Source: Todiramphus chloris collaris
Lineage: Eukaryota; Chordata; Aves; Coraciiformes; Alcedinidae
Length of the DNA stretch: 64,000 bases
Direction of reading: 5' to 3'
Assembly: GCA_025345505.1 (NCBI GenBank)
Contig: JANVCC010000130.1
Location: 5,957,366-6,021,365, forward strand
The notes below the pieces were generated by a model, which saw nothing but the letters and a program-made list of their open reading frames with translations, made no database searches and was not told the origin of the DNA. Positions 34,396 to 47,280 of the stretch are shown here, one piece after another. Numbering within the stretch: position 1 is the stretch's first letter; every line of letters starts with the position of its first letter. A program made the position numbers and the translations under genes.

Positions 34396-37300
34396 GTGAG
34401 GAAAACTGAGGTGTCTTGGCTGTCTGGACGTTTCTCTATCTTCTGATGAGTAACTTTTGTCTGCTGTGTCAGCATATATATTCCAGAGTTGTAGTTCTCA
34501 ACAGTAGTTCTGTTTGTAAACAGTTGATTTTATTTTAAAATGGTTTTGGGGTGCATTTGGGACTTTATTAATGACAGGCAATACCCTGTCATTATCTATC
34601 TGAAAAAGATACAGTCATCAAATTTCCTGACTTTAATCACCAGTTCAATATGTCTGCACAATACAGGGATGTTTTGTCCTATGGAGAAATGTAGGCAAGA
34701 TCTCTTTTTGATTAGAGGACTATGGAAAAAAAAAATCACTTAATGGAGTGAAATGTGCTTAGAGGTCTTAGCTGTGCTTTTAAGTACAATTGATGGAACC
34801 TTCAGACGTGTTTACCAGCTTCAGTCCTTGGAGGTGAGTGTTTGCTCAGAGGTCTGGGACTGACTCTTCAAGGGACCTGAATACTGCAGGTATTCAGTAT
34901 AAATTCATATGCATCAAGCACTCAGACAAAGGGAAGTGTGGAGGAACCCGTGTCCCAGCTGTTTACACAATGCACCTCAGTTGCCTGAGAACAGAAGATG
35001 TCTGTTTGAGAGCTCTATGTTGCCAACACTTTATGTGGATCAAATTCATCATCTGAAGAAAGGGAGCATCAAGATGAGAGGAGCAGGATGGTTTACTGTA
35101 AAGTTGCTTTAGTGTTTGAGACATGGAGAAATTTGGTTAAATTGTACTTCTCAGCCTTGACTTGCTGCAGTCCATCACTCGGTGCCTTAAGAGTCATCAG
35201 GATTCTTGTGGTGAGCTCAGCTTGCTGCCAGAAAATCTCAACTTTTGTTAATGTATAGGCATTCATCATCTGCTGTTCATTAACACACATATTGCTAATG
35301 CTTGGCAATGGAGCGAACATTTTTCTAGAGTGGGGTCGAAAAACTAATTATTCACCATATGGTGGCCGGCTCAGCAACAATTGCTGAAGCCATGGAAGCA
35401 AAAGGAAGTTGGCTGGTTGATTTCTTTGGGCAGTTTGCACAGTGATGACTCTCTTGACACATGCCATTCATGTGGCCACTGCATAACAGATGGGCTAAGG
35501 CTGGGAACTGTGGAAAAATCATGGCAGAGATCTGGTGGTAGCCTCTGTCTTTTTATCCTTCAGAATGACTTTGGGTCACGTGGGCTGTGAAAATAACAAG
35601 TAGGGGATTGTGTTCTGAGGATTTCCCTGCTTCTTTCATAAAGCCAGAGTGTAATTTTGACTGCCTTTTCGTATTTTGTTTATTAAAGGGATCAGGGTTT
35701 TAGATGAAAGAGATTACTTGGTTTGTGGTAGGGGGCTGTGCTGTGCCCATGACACTTGGCTCATTGTTAGCAGGAAAAATGCTGGCAGTTTGATAAGGGA
35801 TAAGAAAATGGAGGGGTTTTAAATTAAAATTTAAATTACTCCTTATTTGTTCTTTTCTCATTTGTAAATCTCACATAAGCAAGTTAAGATAAGAGCTGTT
35901 TTAGATTCAGAATACTCAGACCTGAAATGAGTTAGTGTTTTTTCCAGAGGAGCTTAGTAAAGGAGAGTAAGATTAATTTGAGCATGCTGCCTTTTGCAAC
36001 TTGTATGTTTTCTGGATTTTGTATCATCTCAACAGTGCCTGAAAGTTTCCAAGCAGAGATTTGTTGAGCTTTAGTGGCATTCAAAATTAAATTGTGTGGG
36101 TTTGAACTATATGCAAATTAAATTTTAATTGTTTATGTCAAATTGTGGCAGTTCAGAATTTTCTCATGTCTCCTTTCACAGGAGCTGGGAGGAGAAGTTG
36201 ACAAGTGATGAAGATATTGCCAGATTCCTTCTGAAGCTACAGACCCAGACGGGTGCTGGTCAGATTGGTTGCAGCAGATGTAGAATGGAAAAGGAAAGGT
36301 GAAGTGAAAGTAGGATTGCGTGTGAAGTTGCCCTGCATGAGGGTAAGTTTGCAGATGAATCAGTCGCAGTCATTTGGGATTTGGGTCCATCTTGTCAGGA
36401 ACAAACCACAACGTTTCTTAGGTGAAATGTGGTATGTGAGGTCTTGATACAGGATTCTCATCCTGTAAACATTTCTAACTGGCCTATTTTACCTAAACAT
36501 ACAGGTTCTCTTTTCCCCCACCATAAGAAAAAAAAGCAGAAAGAAATTAAAATATCTTACATAGCAAACTTGAATATTTTGCAACTTGCTGTTTTTGAGA
36601 TTTCTCTTTATAAACAAACAGGTGCATGTAGATTATGGTTGTGGAGTTACACTGTTGGCTGTTCACAAGCAACACTGTCATTTCTGTAGCTATCTGCCTC
36701 AGATGTAGCATGGTGACACTGAGCAGTCTATTGAGTGAATGCCACAAAGCTTTCAGGTCCTCACGTCAGCCCTCATGTAAGCACATTTTCAATTCCTTCC
36801 TATCAAAACCAGGCCTGTAGGTTTCAGAGGTGGGATCTGCTGGTCTTGTGGTGGTGCTTGCAAGGAGCCTCTTTGCAGGCTAAAAGTTCGCTGCGTTGGT
36901 GGAAGTACACAGGAGAGACTGAGCAAAAAATGAAAACCATGTTGTTTTATCTTGGACTCTCCTGTTGCTATTTAGCACAGGCAAGGGGGTGAAATAGGAC
37001 TAGTTTTCACTAGAGCATGATACTTTCCCACAGGTGATCGGGGAACACGTTTTACGAGGTCTCTCCTCTGTGAGAAGGAAGTTTGCTGGCCCATGATGCT
37101 GCGGGCACTAATTATTTCTTCTGGAGAAAGGAATAAACTGGTGTGTTTTATTTGATGAACTTTCTCATCAGCTTTTGTTCCCTTCAGATCTGAGGAAGTG
37201 CAATATGGGGATATGCTGCTGTCCCCTTAGCCCCATTTTTCATTACCTGCGTTTCTGGGCTCTTGTGATCTCTCTTTTGCTAAGCCAGTGAACCCACCTT

Positions 37301-37835
37301 CCCTCAGTCGTTTCCCTATAAGTGTAAAGAGAGGAATACTTCTGTTTTTATTGAGAAGTGGGTCCAGAGATTAGGACCGTTATCCTCTAGCAGTTGCTGG
37401 AGAAAATGTACATGTCTCAATGTGCTGCTAGAGGGCTGGGTTTTCAGGTCACTGCTTCTCCTTAGCTTTTGGAGGTAACTCCAAATGCTCAGTGCCTATT
37501 CAGTTGTTCCTCCACCTGTGCTCCACCTGCTCACCTGAGCTTGCATAACTCTCTGCTCACCTGGCTGGATAGAGTCCCTCAAATTTTGTGTATGGATTTG
37601 CAAGGAATTCTAATGGCTGAAATTTATAAATTTGAATGCCTACTAAATGTGATGGCTAACAGTCTGTTTTCTTAGGAGAAAAATCCATAAGACAATAAAT
37701 ATATATTTTTATACATTATTTTAAATGTTATTTTATTTGTACAGCTCCTAGTAGCTCAGGTGAGGTGTAAAGGCATTTTTCAGATTTGAAGAGAGATGAT
37801 GGAGTGAAAGTGCGTCCATATAAACATTTACACAC
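34396..37835. other. Non-coding unique DNA with one exon candidate
   Basis: No gene recognised. Open frames are under 90 codons. The one item that stands out is the splice-bounded segment at 36182-36298, listed separately. Confidence 0.5.
36182..36298 (+). other. Possible internal exon (117 bp)
   Basis: A strong acceptor (CTCATGTCTCCTTTCACAG, AG at 36180-36181) precedes 117 bp, and a good donor AAGGTGAAG (GT at 36299-36300) follows. One frame stays open across the segment, entering after one base and leaving with two, so the exon would be phase-symmetric and a multiple of three. It reads SWEEKLTSDEDIARFLLKL and then QTQTGAGQ and a Cys-containing tail. The other two frames have stops. Charged and amphipathic residues look protein-like, but I do not recognise the family, and a 38-codon open frame is not rare by chance. 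It may also be an exon of a lncRNA or a decoy. Confidence 0.35.
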
Positions 37836-37864
37836 TATATATATATATACACACACACACACAC
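37836..37864. repeat. (TA)7(CA)n composite microsatellite
   Basis: Alternating TA (37836-37849) passes directly into alternating CA (37850-37864). One of three such TA-CA composites in the window, with 21.48 kb and 56.08 kb. Likely length-polymorphic. Confidence 0.95.
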
Positions 37865-37970
37865 TTCCTTGCTGTTTTCCAGACATGCACAAACCTTTAT
37901 ACAAGCATATATTTAATAGCAAAATAATTTATTTTAAAAATAAAAGGAACATAGTAACAAGTACTAACAA

Positions 37971-38399
37971 TTGGAGAAGAGGAGGCTGAGGGGTCACCTC
38001 ATTGCCTTTTACAGCTGCCTGAAAGGAGGTTGTAGAGAGATTGGTGTTGGCATCTTTTCCTTAGTTACTAGTTACAGAACCAGGGGAAATGGTCTGAAGG
38101 TGCAGCAGGGGAGGTTTAGAGTAGATATTAGGCAGAAATTCTTTACCGAGAGAGTGGTGAGGCACTGGAACAGGCTGCCCAGGGAGGTGGTTGGGTCACC
38201 ATCCCTGGAGGTATTTAAGAAACAAGCTGACATGGTCGCTTCATGACATGCTCTAGGGGGAGGCATGTAGGGGGCTTGTGTTTTTTTGGGTTTGTTTTTT
38301 AATGGGCGGGTATTTAGGTGTTTTTTGTTCTTGTAGGGATGGTTGGACTCAGTGATCTAGGAGGTCCTTTCCAACCACGATTATTCTGTGATTCTGTAA
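37971..38399 (+). mobile_element. CR1 LINE 3' fragment
   Basis: About 430 bp, beginning in the ORF2 C-terminus at GGAGAAGAGGAGGCTGAGGG and ending ATTCTGTGATTCTGTAA. The frame at 37971-38246 retains the CR1 motif [19 protein letters not shown] with no stop, ending where ORF2 would be expected to end. The 3' UTR carries an unusual T/G-rich stretch (38278-38330) before the standard terminal block TTGGACTCAGTGATCTAGG. 5'-truncated and inert. Confidence 0.95.
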
Positions 38400-39519
38400 T
38401 ACCGGGTGACAAAAAATGAAGCCAAAGAAACTGAATATAAGAACGGTACTTTTTTAACACCAGATGTTGCCCTAGGAATTGGGGCAACTGATGAGAAAAC
38501 ATTGCAACTCAGTTTCTTCATGAAGTTCTTCTAATACAAAAGTCGATTTTGTAGTGATTTCACCATATACAACTTTTAATCTCTTTGACTCTTATCTCAG
38601 CATTTTACTAAAAATATATGCATTCTTTTTGTTTTGTTTTGTTTTGTTTTTTTTTTCTTTTACAGTGCAATTAGGGAAGTGTGATCTGTGTTGCTACCCT
38701 GCTTATGAAATATGTTAAACATACAGGGCAATCTTTAGACTTCAACATCTAAAAAACAGTTCGTCATGAAGGAGGTGAGCAGTCCAGTTATCTGTGTCAG
38801 GGTTAATATCCCAGTTTATGTACCAGTTGCAGAAGACATAAATTAATTTATCTCTGTGCTAATAGCTAATGAGACTTCAAATGATAAAGCTTTTGTTTTT
38901 GTAATCCGCTGGAACACCACATGTCATGGGACACATAGGATTGAATGTGTCAACTGCTTTGCTTGAAGGGCTCTGGAAGAAAATTTGTCAGAAATTTTTC
39001 TCAAATCAGAATTTGCTCTTGCTTGCTCAGGTTTCTACATGAACAGAAGATGGGGATGGGTTGTTCAATGATTCCTAATGTGAAAATTAATCTGTTGCTG
39101 TGCATTGATACTTTGCCTGCTCACTGAACAGTTCTGTTTTTGAAGTTTGCTTCATGAGAACCTTATCAAAGTGTTCAGGCTTTTAAAACAGGTGATAGAT
39201 GACAATAATGTTTTGGTTTATGAATGGAGGGAGATATGGTGTGGGAAAAAGTTTTTGTTTTGGAGGTGTTTTTTGCTTGGTTTTTTTTTAATTAAACAAA
39301 ATACCAGATATTCAGACATTGAAGTGTAGGGTTTAAATTTAGCTTTTGTTTAACTACCTTTTATGCAGCCAGCAAGAGAAAAGCTTTGAAACTCCAAATA
39401 TAACTAAAAAACTTACTTTCTGTGTCAAGGCACAAGATGTGCCACGACTTTCAAATAAGGAACTGGCAAATGCTTGCCTGGCAAAAAAAAAATCTCTATA
39501 AATTGCCTTAAATTAATAG
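38400..39519. other. Non-coding spacer between CR1 copies
   Basis: No gene recognised. Contains a short TTTTG run (about 38629-38657) passing into poly-T, and an A-run at 39483-39492 close to the next CR1. Confidence 0.5.
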
Positions 39520-40830
39520 TTGTAATTACAGACCAGTCAGCTTCACCTCTATCCTTGGAAAGGTCATGGAGTATCTCATTCTAGAGATTATATTTCAGCA
39601 CATGGAAGTATCAAGAGTAACCAGCATGGCTTTACTAAAGGGAGGTCATGTCTGATTAATCTGATAGCCTTCTATGATGGTGTGACTGAATGGGTAGGTG
39701 CAGGGAGAGAAGTGGATGCTGTCTACCTTGACTTCAGCAAGGCTTTTGGCACTGTCTCCCATAACATCCTCATGGGAAAGCTCAGGAAGTGTGGGTTACA
39801 AGACTGGACAGTGAAATGTGTTGAGAACTGGCTGAACAATAGAGCTCAGAGGGTTGTGATCAGTGGTGCAGAGTCCAGCTGGTGACATGTAATTAGTGGT
39901 GTTCCCTAGGGGTCAGTTCTGGGTCCAGTCTTATTCAACATCTTTATCAATGATCTGGATGAGGAGATAGAGTGTACCCTCAGTAAGTTTGCTGATGATA
40001 CTAAACTGGGAGGAGTGGCTGATACACTGGAAGGCTGTGCTGCCATCCAGTGAGATCTGGACAGACTGGAGAGCTGGGAAAAGGCAAACCTAATGAAGTT
40101 CAACTAGGATAAGTGTAGAGTCCTACACCTTGGGAGGAACACCGTGTATCAGTACAGGATAGGGGTAGACCTGCTGAAAAGCAGCTCCATGGAGAGGGAC
40201 CTTGGCATCCTAGTGGACAATAAGTTATTCATGGGACAGCAATGCGCCCTTGTAGACAGGAAGGCCAATGGTATCCTGGCATTCATAAAGAAGAATGTGG
40301 CCAGCAAGTCGAGGGATGTTCTCCTCCCCCTTTACTCTGCACTAGTGAGATCACATCTGGAATATTGTGTTCAGTTCTGGTATCCCAAGTTAAAGAGGGA
40401 CATGGAAATACTAGAGAGCTACAAAGATGATGAAGGGACTGGAACACCTCTCTGGGGCTGTTTAGTGTGGAGAAGAGAAGACTAAGAGGGGATCTTATTA
40501 ATGTTTACAAGTATCTGAAGGGTGGGTGTCAAGTAGAAGGGGCCAGTCTCTTTTTAGTGGTGCCCTATGATAGGACGAGAGGTAATGGTAGCAAGATGAA
40601 ACACGGGAAGTTCCACCTCAACATGAGAAAAAACCTCATTGTTGGAATGACAGAGCCCTGGAACAGGCTGCTCAGAGAGGCTGTGGTGTCTCCTTCTCCA
40701 GAGACTTTCAAGACATGCCTGGATCTCTGTTCCTGTGTGGCCTGCCCTAGGTGTTCCTGTGTTGGCAGGGGGTTGGACTTGATGATCTCCAGAGGTCCCT
40801 TCCAAACCCTATCATTCTATGATTCTATGA
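39520..40830 (+). mobile_element. CR1 LINE, 5'-truncated, with RT remnant
   Basis: About 1.3 kb of CR1 entering at the RT fingers (ACAGACCAGTCAGCTTCACC, the YRPVSFTS motif) and running to the terminal repeat ATTCTATGATTCTATGA. Coding remains lie in several pieces: 39682-39885 (palm, motif A), a separate frame with motif C at 39988-39999, and C-terminal frames 40144-40485 and 40467-40868. Their ends and overlaps show multiple stops and frameshifts. It sits 1.1 kb downstream of the preceding CR1 in the same orientation; the two differ enough in sequence to be separate insertions. Confidence 0.95.
39682..39885 (+). pseudogene. CR1 reverse transcriptase palm fragment (inactive)
   Basis: Carries the motif A region VYLDFSKAFGTVSHN: the first Asp is present, but the conserved Asp of AFD is Gly. 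A TGA at 39883-39885 interrupts the sequence just before the motif B region, which is further disturbed by frame changes. Downstream, outside this frame, motif C is intact as F-A-D-D at 39988-39999, the opposite of the copy at 9.4 kb, where motif A is intact and motif C is lost. Confidence 0.85.
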
Positions 40831-43137
40831 AATTATGGTTACAGAACAATACAGCCATTTCTGGCTAAGATTTGGAGCCCAGAGTTTGCTACTTTATCCA
40901 GTTCTACTAAATCATAGCGCAGTCCTTTGTGGAGCTGATGGACTCACCCATTTAGATAGGATATGCTGGTTGTTTTTTTTACTAGGCCAAAATGCCTCTT
41001 ACTTTAAGAACAGCTGAATTATTGTGCTCTCATCCTTGTTCAATACACATCTTATATAGATTATATGAACCAAATTGGTTTAAATGGGAGATTGAGTGAG
41101 GGATGTGCAGTGATTATATGTGCCTCTTAAGTGTTAGGTTGGGTATTTAAAACTTTGTTGTGTATATTTTTTCTAAGTACAATCACACAGAGAGTAGTAA
41201 GAACTCCCCTATGAGAATACAGGGATTTTTCCAAGAACATCTTAAATACTTCTTGAATTAGCTGCTTTTCAGCTTTGTCAGCCTTAATTGCTGAATCATC
41301 ACAAATGTTTATTGGCTGCTTTGTTCCCACCTCCACTGTGCTGAAGCAGGCCATTAACTCAGTATAGTTTGGGAAATACTCTACTGCTATTTTCCTGTCA
41401 CATATTAGCAGTTTCAGGACCATAAGCAATGAAAAGAGAATAAAAGAGAAAGAGAGGATGGATATTTCTTTCTATGTTCCCCTGTGTTTTATTTACACCG
41501 TATGTTTGTACATATCCAGCAGTGGCGTTCAGGCAGATGGTTTAAATGGAAGATTAAGCAAGAACTTGTACAATTCCTTTTTTTGGGACTCTAAGCCAAA
41601 ACTCTAGTAGTGTCCATCTCCCAGGAAGCAATTCAGCCTGACTTTGATTTTAATTAGTTTAGGGTTCTGAGCAAAACTCCCTGCTGCTAGTTATATTTTT
41701 TGCCAGAAGAAAATGTCTCTCAAAAAATTACGTTAGCCACAGAACTGAATGGTTAGAGGGGACCTCAGGGTGTCTGGAAGCAACTGATGAAACAAAGATC
41801 AGCTCCTGACTGGTTTGTCTCATGGGTTTGTGATGGCCTCCAGAAGTGGGGTGTCTGCAATCCCCTCAGGCAACACAACCCAGTTGCACGTACCCTTCTT
41901 GCATGTGACTAGGTTTCATGGATTTGCTGCTGCACTCAAAAGTGGTTTAACCTGAAGCCCTGGAAGACTTTTCATTTGCGGGTATCAGTGTCTGCTGGTT
42001 GAATTTAAAGCAGGTTGCTCAGGTTAGCTGCAAGTGGCCTGGCACATAGGGGTTGTTTCTGGTATAAATAAGGTTAATGTCATTACCATGCTGTCAATAT
42101 TTCTGTGGCTTCATAAACCTGTGCTTATCCTAATGCCAGAAAATGCCTTGCTTGTTATTTGATCTGGCCACTGTTACACATACTTCATTTGATGTCTATG
42201 TCAGCATCAGCTTTTTGTATAGCCTGTCAAGTATACCTAAGAAAGATCGATGGTAAACAGGTCCTGTGGTTTTCTTCTGTTTGTCAGAGTGTGTAATGTT
42301 ATTATTTATGATAATGTTCTCTGCATTTTACAAAGACCATACAATGAATTTTCTATGGAAATGACACCAGCTTACACTGTATTACTCTTTTTGGAGATGT
42401 GCTTCAGCACTGCTGAAAGTTGCCAAGAACACAAGCAAAGTGACTGGTGAGCAGATTGCTTTCTGATAAAAGTAAGAGATATCAGAAAAGATGTCAGATG
42501 CTTGTATACACTGCGGGAGTCCATGTCTATACATATTTACACAAATAAATAGAATAACTATTTGTAGTAAGTTGATTTTATTTATTGGTAAACTTGTCAA
42601 ACACATGATGTGGTGGACACTGACAAAAAAGACAAAAGTGGTAAGAATGACAAAATCAAGGATATACAAAGGGGTGATAGTTTCCTAGTGGCTTAGGTGG
42701 TAATGGTACCATTATGGCACAGCAGAACAAGAATACAGGTATCTGTGGTCTACAGATTTTGCATATAAAAATACTCAGTTTTGGTCCATCACAGTTTAAC
42801 CAAGAAGAGTATATTTCTAAATGTAGCTTTGGTCTCATGAAAATTTATAACAGTCTTGTAAATGTGCATATATGGACACAAGTAGGCATATAGACACTAT
42901 CAGACTCAATAGTCTCTGAGCATATTGATATAGCTAGGTGATATGGATATAGCTGTAAGACAAGAATCTAATTTTTTCTGGTTGTTTAGGGCAGGTGACA
43001 GTTTTCCATAACTCAAAAGTTCTTTCTGGCACCTACCGTCTGCTAAGGAAATCCTCATGTATTATGGAAAAAAGATAAATAGGAAGCTTAAAGACAAACA
43101 ATGATTTGGTAGTGAGGAAATATTTTTTCACCATCCT
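40831..43137. other. Non-coding DNA with one doubtful old CR1 piece
   Basis: No gene recognised. Frames up to 100 codons on either strand carry no domain. The only repeat-like part is 41735-41884, listed separately. Confidence 0.5.
41735..41884 (-). mobile_element. Possible ancient CR1 3' end, minus strand
   Basis: The segment starts AGCCACAGAACTGAATGGTT, then GAGGGGACCTCAGGGTGTCT, and later GATGGCCTCCAGAAGTGGGG and CCCTCAGGCAACACAACCC. This follows the order of a minus-strand avian CR1 tail (CACAGAATGGTT, GGGACCTC, CCTCCAGGGATGGGG, CTGGGCAACC) but with many differences. If real, it is much older than the other copies. Confidence 0.4.
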
Positions 43138-43351
43138 AATTGTGGACATTAGGAAGAAGTTCTTTACTATGAGGGTGGTAGAACACTGGAACCAGCGTTG
43201 GATGGAGGGGTGGAGGCCCCATCCCTGGAGGCATTCAAGGTCAGGCTTGATGAGGCTCTGAGCAACCTGATCTAGCTGAGGATGGCATTGCTCCCTGTGG
43301 AAGAGTTGGACTAGATGACTGTTAGAGGTCCCTTCCAATCCAAGGCATGAA
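43138..43351 (+). mobile_element. CR1 LINE 3' end
   Basis: About 215 bp, from the last ORF2 codons (AGGAAGAAGTTCTTTACTAT, then TCCCTGGAGGCATTCAAGGT) through TTGGACTAGATGACTGTTAG and AGGTCCCTTCCAATCC. The terminal ATTCTRTG repeats are lost or replaced by AAGGCATGAAAATTT. 5'-truncated. Confidence 0.9.
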
Positions 43352-44841
43352 AATTTTAGATTTTTTTTTTTTTGATTGGCTTTTTTTTTCCCCCCTTCTT
43401 TTTCAAAAGACTTTTGGGGAGGGGAAGAAACTGATCTCTCTGAAAAAAGTATATAAAGGAGATATGTGGGTTGACAGCCGGGGTGTGTTGATGTTGTGGC
43501 TCTTTTGTGTAGCAATCTAATTTTTGTTCTGAGAACATTACACAAATTCAGGCACCCATTAATTCAGCAAATAAGGACCCACTGCCAAAGCAAATTCCAG
43601 TTGTGAACATGCAGTCAGCTCTGTGGCTCAAATAGGAAAGTACCCTATGCTTAAATGTAATTTCCATGCACATTTGTCTGTTTGGCTGCTCCCTCAGTCT
43701 TTGAACAAGCGCAGTTTTGAAGTCAATGCAGAAGCTGTCCCTGTCATTCTAATAATAATGAAAATATTTGTTGTGTGGGATGTTTGAGTTTGCATCTGAG
43801 TTTTCACTAATATGACCGGAGTGAAAGCCAAATGTTGGCATACAGCTGTGTGGGTGTAATTTGACTGGCAGGCGGGTGTCCGTCTGAATTGCGGGTGGGA
43901 GGTGTTTGCAGCCTGGGTAGGGGTGGCAGGGACCAACTGCTCACTAGCACGTTGTCCCAACCTGATGTCACCTGGGTGTGAGAATGCATCTCCAGAGCAT
44001 GCAGCTCTCAGCAGCTGCCTGCTTGTAAGGTGGCATTGGTCTTTTGTGCTGAAGTGTTTGCAGACTAATGGGAGGTCCACAGCAGGTGTCCATTACCACT
44101 CCATGACAGTATCAGTGTCAGCCATGGCAGCAGGGTTGCTTGCCATGCACCAGCCCTTCTTCTGGACCCCTCTCATAGGAAGGTGTCGATGCCCACTGGC
44201 CTCTGCTCAGAGCATGGGACAAACTGTTGCTCAATACAATAAGGACCAAACCTGTCCTTCGCTTCTGGCAGGCACGCAGAGGGATGAGAGCTGAAATCAC
44301 AAACAGCATATCTTCTGCAAGGTTTTAGGCTTGAGAGAGCGACTTTGGGACAGGAAGCCATAAGAAAAAGCCCTGGGAAGCATATTTGGTCTCAGAGAGC
44401 TTCAGGTGCTTTGACTTAAGGTGCTGGGCACTTCCATGCAGTGAGGCAATTCCAAGGTTGGACCACACCAGTGCCACTGCTGGAAGCCTCCAGGATGGGC
44501 ATGCTGGCTGTGCCCATGTACCCTGTGGCAGCCCTTTTGCTGGAAGGGCTCAGGGTGTAAGTCAGTTTCAGCCACACTCTCACAAAATCCTTGTGAAGCT
44601 GGGAGCAGGACCTGCCTGGAAAGCAACCCACAGTGTCTCCTAACCTCACCTCCTGCTTTGTTTTGAACTCACAATCCATGAGATTCCTGATTTTGCTTCA
44701 AAGTTATTGGTGTAAAACAGGCATCATCAGCTCATTTAAGTAAGTTTAGGTTGACCAGTTTTGTTTTGTTTCTCTTTAAATGGTGATGAAGATTGGATTG
44801 GATATATTACTATGCAGTGCTGCGATGCAAAATTAATATGC
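43352..44841. other. GC-richer non-coding stretch
   Basis: From about 43.86 to 44.65 kb the sequence is clearly richer in G+C than its surroundings, and frames of 85-130 codons are open on both strands at the same place (43902-44294 plus; 43694-44080 minus; 44416-44679 minus). Simultaneous openness on both strands argues for composition rather than coding. I recognise no domain, CpG island or repeat. Confidence 0.45.
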
Positions 44842-45395
44842 AATAGAATAGCACAGGACTATTCCAGTCGGGAGGGACATACAATTATCCTCTAGTCCAA
44901 CTGCCTGACCAATTCAGGGCTGACCAAAAGTTAAATCATGTTGTTAAGGACATTGCCCAAATGCCTCAAACACAGGCATGGGGCCTCAATCAGATCTCTA
45001 GGAAGCTTGTTTCCAGTGTTTGACCACTCGGTAATGAAATGCTTCCTAATGTCTGGTCTAAATCTCCATGACACAGCTTTGAACTACTCCCACATTTCCT
45101 ATCACTGAGTAGGAAGAAGAGATCAGCACTTCCTTCTTACATCCTCAGGAAGCTGTAGAGAGCGAAGAGGTCACTCCTCAAGCCTCCTTTTCTCCAAACT
45201 AAACAAGGCCAAAGTCCTCAGCTGCTCCTCACAGGACATGCCCCCCAACCCATTCACTACTATGTTGCCCTCTTATGGATCCATTTGAGTACTTTCATAA
45301 CCTTCTTAACTTGCAGGGCCCAGAACTGCACACAAGGTGAGGTCGTACCAGTGCTGAATACAGAGAGGCGACCACCCTTTTTGACTGGCTGGCTA
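44842..45395 (-). mobile_element. CR1 LINE 3' portion, minus strand
   Basis: About 550 bp in reverse orientation. Read on the plus strand it starts near AATAGAATAGCACAGGACT and CTCTAGTCCAACTGCCTGAC. It then passes the reversed ORF2 C-terminal blocks (CTAATGTCTGGTCTAAATCT; CCTCCTTTTCTCCAAACTAA) to CAGAACTGCACACAAGGTGA, GGTCGTACCAGTGCTGAATA and GACCACCC. It is more diverged than the plus-strand copies, so probably an older subfamily. No usable frame remains. Confidence 0.9.
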
Positions 45396-47280
45396 AACTA
45401 GATTTCACTGAGCAGTCAGGAAAAATGCTTTCAGACACTTAGCGGAAACACCAGATTAATTAGATTTAAGGTCTAGATGCAGTTAGTATACGTTACCTGT
45501 ACCTGATGTTATCCCAGAGCCAGCCCTAGGCCTTACACACATGGGGTGGAGGTTATAGGAATAGAGTTGCAGCTTTTTTGTGCCAAAGTCCATGGCTGAG
45601 GACACCATGGGAATGAGATGGACTGTCTGCAGAGACAGAGTGTGAACTAAAACAGGCACAGAAATATTCTGCCCAGCTGAGGTCAGAGAGATCCTTCTGT
45701 TTTGGGGACTCCCCTTAAGACATACTTATTTTAGAGCTAAGAAGTGTATTGAAAATGTCCCAGGAAATTATTTCCCATTTTGTTCTGCTGTGGTTGTTAC
45801 TATTTAGTTTTGCCTTCCTGTGGAACATGGTGGATGCCTTGTAGATAATTGTAATGTAGATACCTCCATGTTACAAGTACGGGAAAAAAAATATCATTTG
45901 AATAATCTTGTGCTAGGTATGCTGTCTGAATTTCATTATAGAATTCATTAACACTTGCTGAAAAGACAAATTAATCCAGCCAAAAATCTTGGAACATGAT
46001 TTTTAAGAGCATATAGGCTTGTGGCTGAGTTTGGTATTGCTTTTACTAAGCCACAGACTTCCAATTCCAGATACGTTGTGTTTCAGACTCTGATCTGAAC
46101 GTATTTGATACTTTCCTTAGTTTGTATTTCTGAATAGTCTGTGTAAGCTATGGTATAGGTAGGATAGAGCTGTTATAGCCTTAATAAACTGCTGATCTTT
46201 GAACACAAGCTTTAATTCAGCTTGGCTCCCAGTGAATTTAAATCTCATGTTTGTCACATTTTGCTTAGGGCTGCAGCTTGCCTTTCTTGGGAGCACCCTT
46301 CCTCCAGACCATGAGTTAAAGTATTTATCACAGCAAAGGGCAACCGCTCAAAAGGAGCCTTGAGCAAAATTACAGGTCCTCTGGTGCCTGGGAAGCCACA
46401 AACTTGGGTTGAATCTTTGCTGTGGTGAGGAAATTGTTTCCATCCAGCCTTCAGCCTCTCTGTTGAGCAGCAAGTCGCACAGCCATGTGCTTTGCTGGGC
46501 CTGAAGCTGCTGGAAATCTGTCCATGCTGTTCTTGGTGCCTGCCCAGGAATCTCTCCTGGGCTGCTTTCTGTAAGGCTGTAAAACTGATTTGGAAGCAGA
46601 GCATTCTCTTTCCTCTTCATTGCTCAGCTGTTAACAGTCTTCCCAAATCTAAAATAAGAAAAAAAAAAAAAAAAAAGAGATTTTACAGAAAGGTGACATA
46701 TTCAGATTTTCATTTAAAATATGTATCTACATATCTGCTGTACATTGAACAGCTGTTAGAACCAAAGTGACCAATAAATAGTATTATCTTTCTGGCTTCT
46801 AACTGCTTAGTGGGGCAGAAAATGATTGGGATGCCAGTATTTGTTCAGTGAACGAAGGAGTCAAGCTATTTAATTTAACTAAATGAATGGGCACTGATAG
46901 TGGAATTTTTCTGTCATCTATTAATTTTACTAAAGAGACATCTAAACTGATTGTAATGGTTTTGTCCCTTCCATGCCATCTAAGGGCCAGACTGTGAATG
47001 TCATATACTGAGAAACAGTTGCTGAGACATGTAATACAAGTGGCGTTTAATTGGTGTGACCTCACTAGCATTATTTTCCTAACTACTGAAGGATCAGTCA
47101 AAGATTTTAGCCTGCTGCACTATATCCTTTTAATTTCAATTTTCAAACACCTTTATAAGCGAACACTGTAATATTGAGCCTCAAAACCAGAGCACCTCTG
47201 CTCACTACCCACTACTAACTGGTTAGCCAATGCAAGAGCTATTGTGGGAACTCTACCTTACGGGAAGAACTGCTGTTCAG
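45396..47280. other. Non-coding unique DNA
   Basis: No gene or mobile element recognised. A run of 18 A lies at 46659-46676. Minus-strand frames of 90-116 codons at 46.25-46.62 kb overlap each other and have no domain. Confidence 0.5.
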
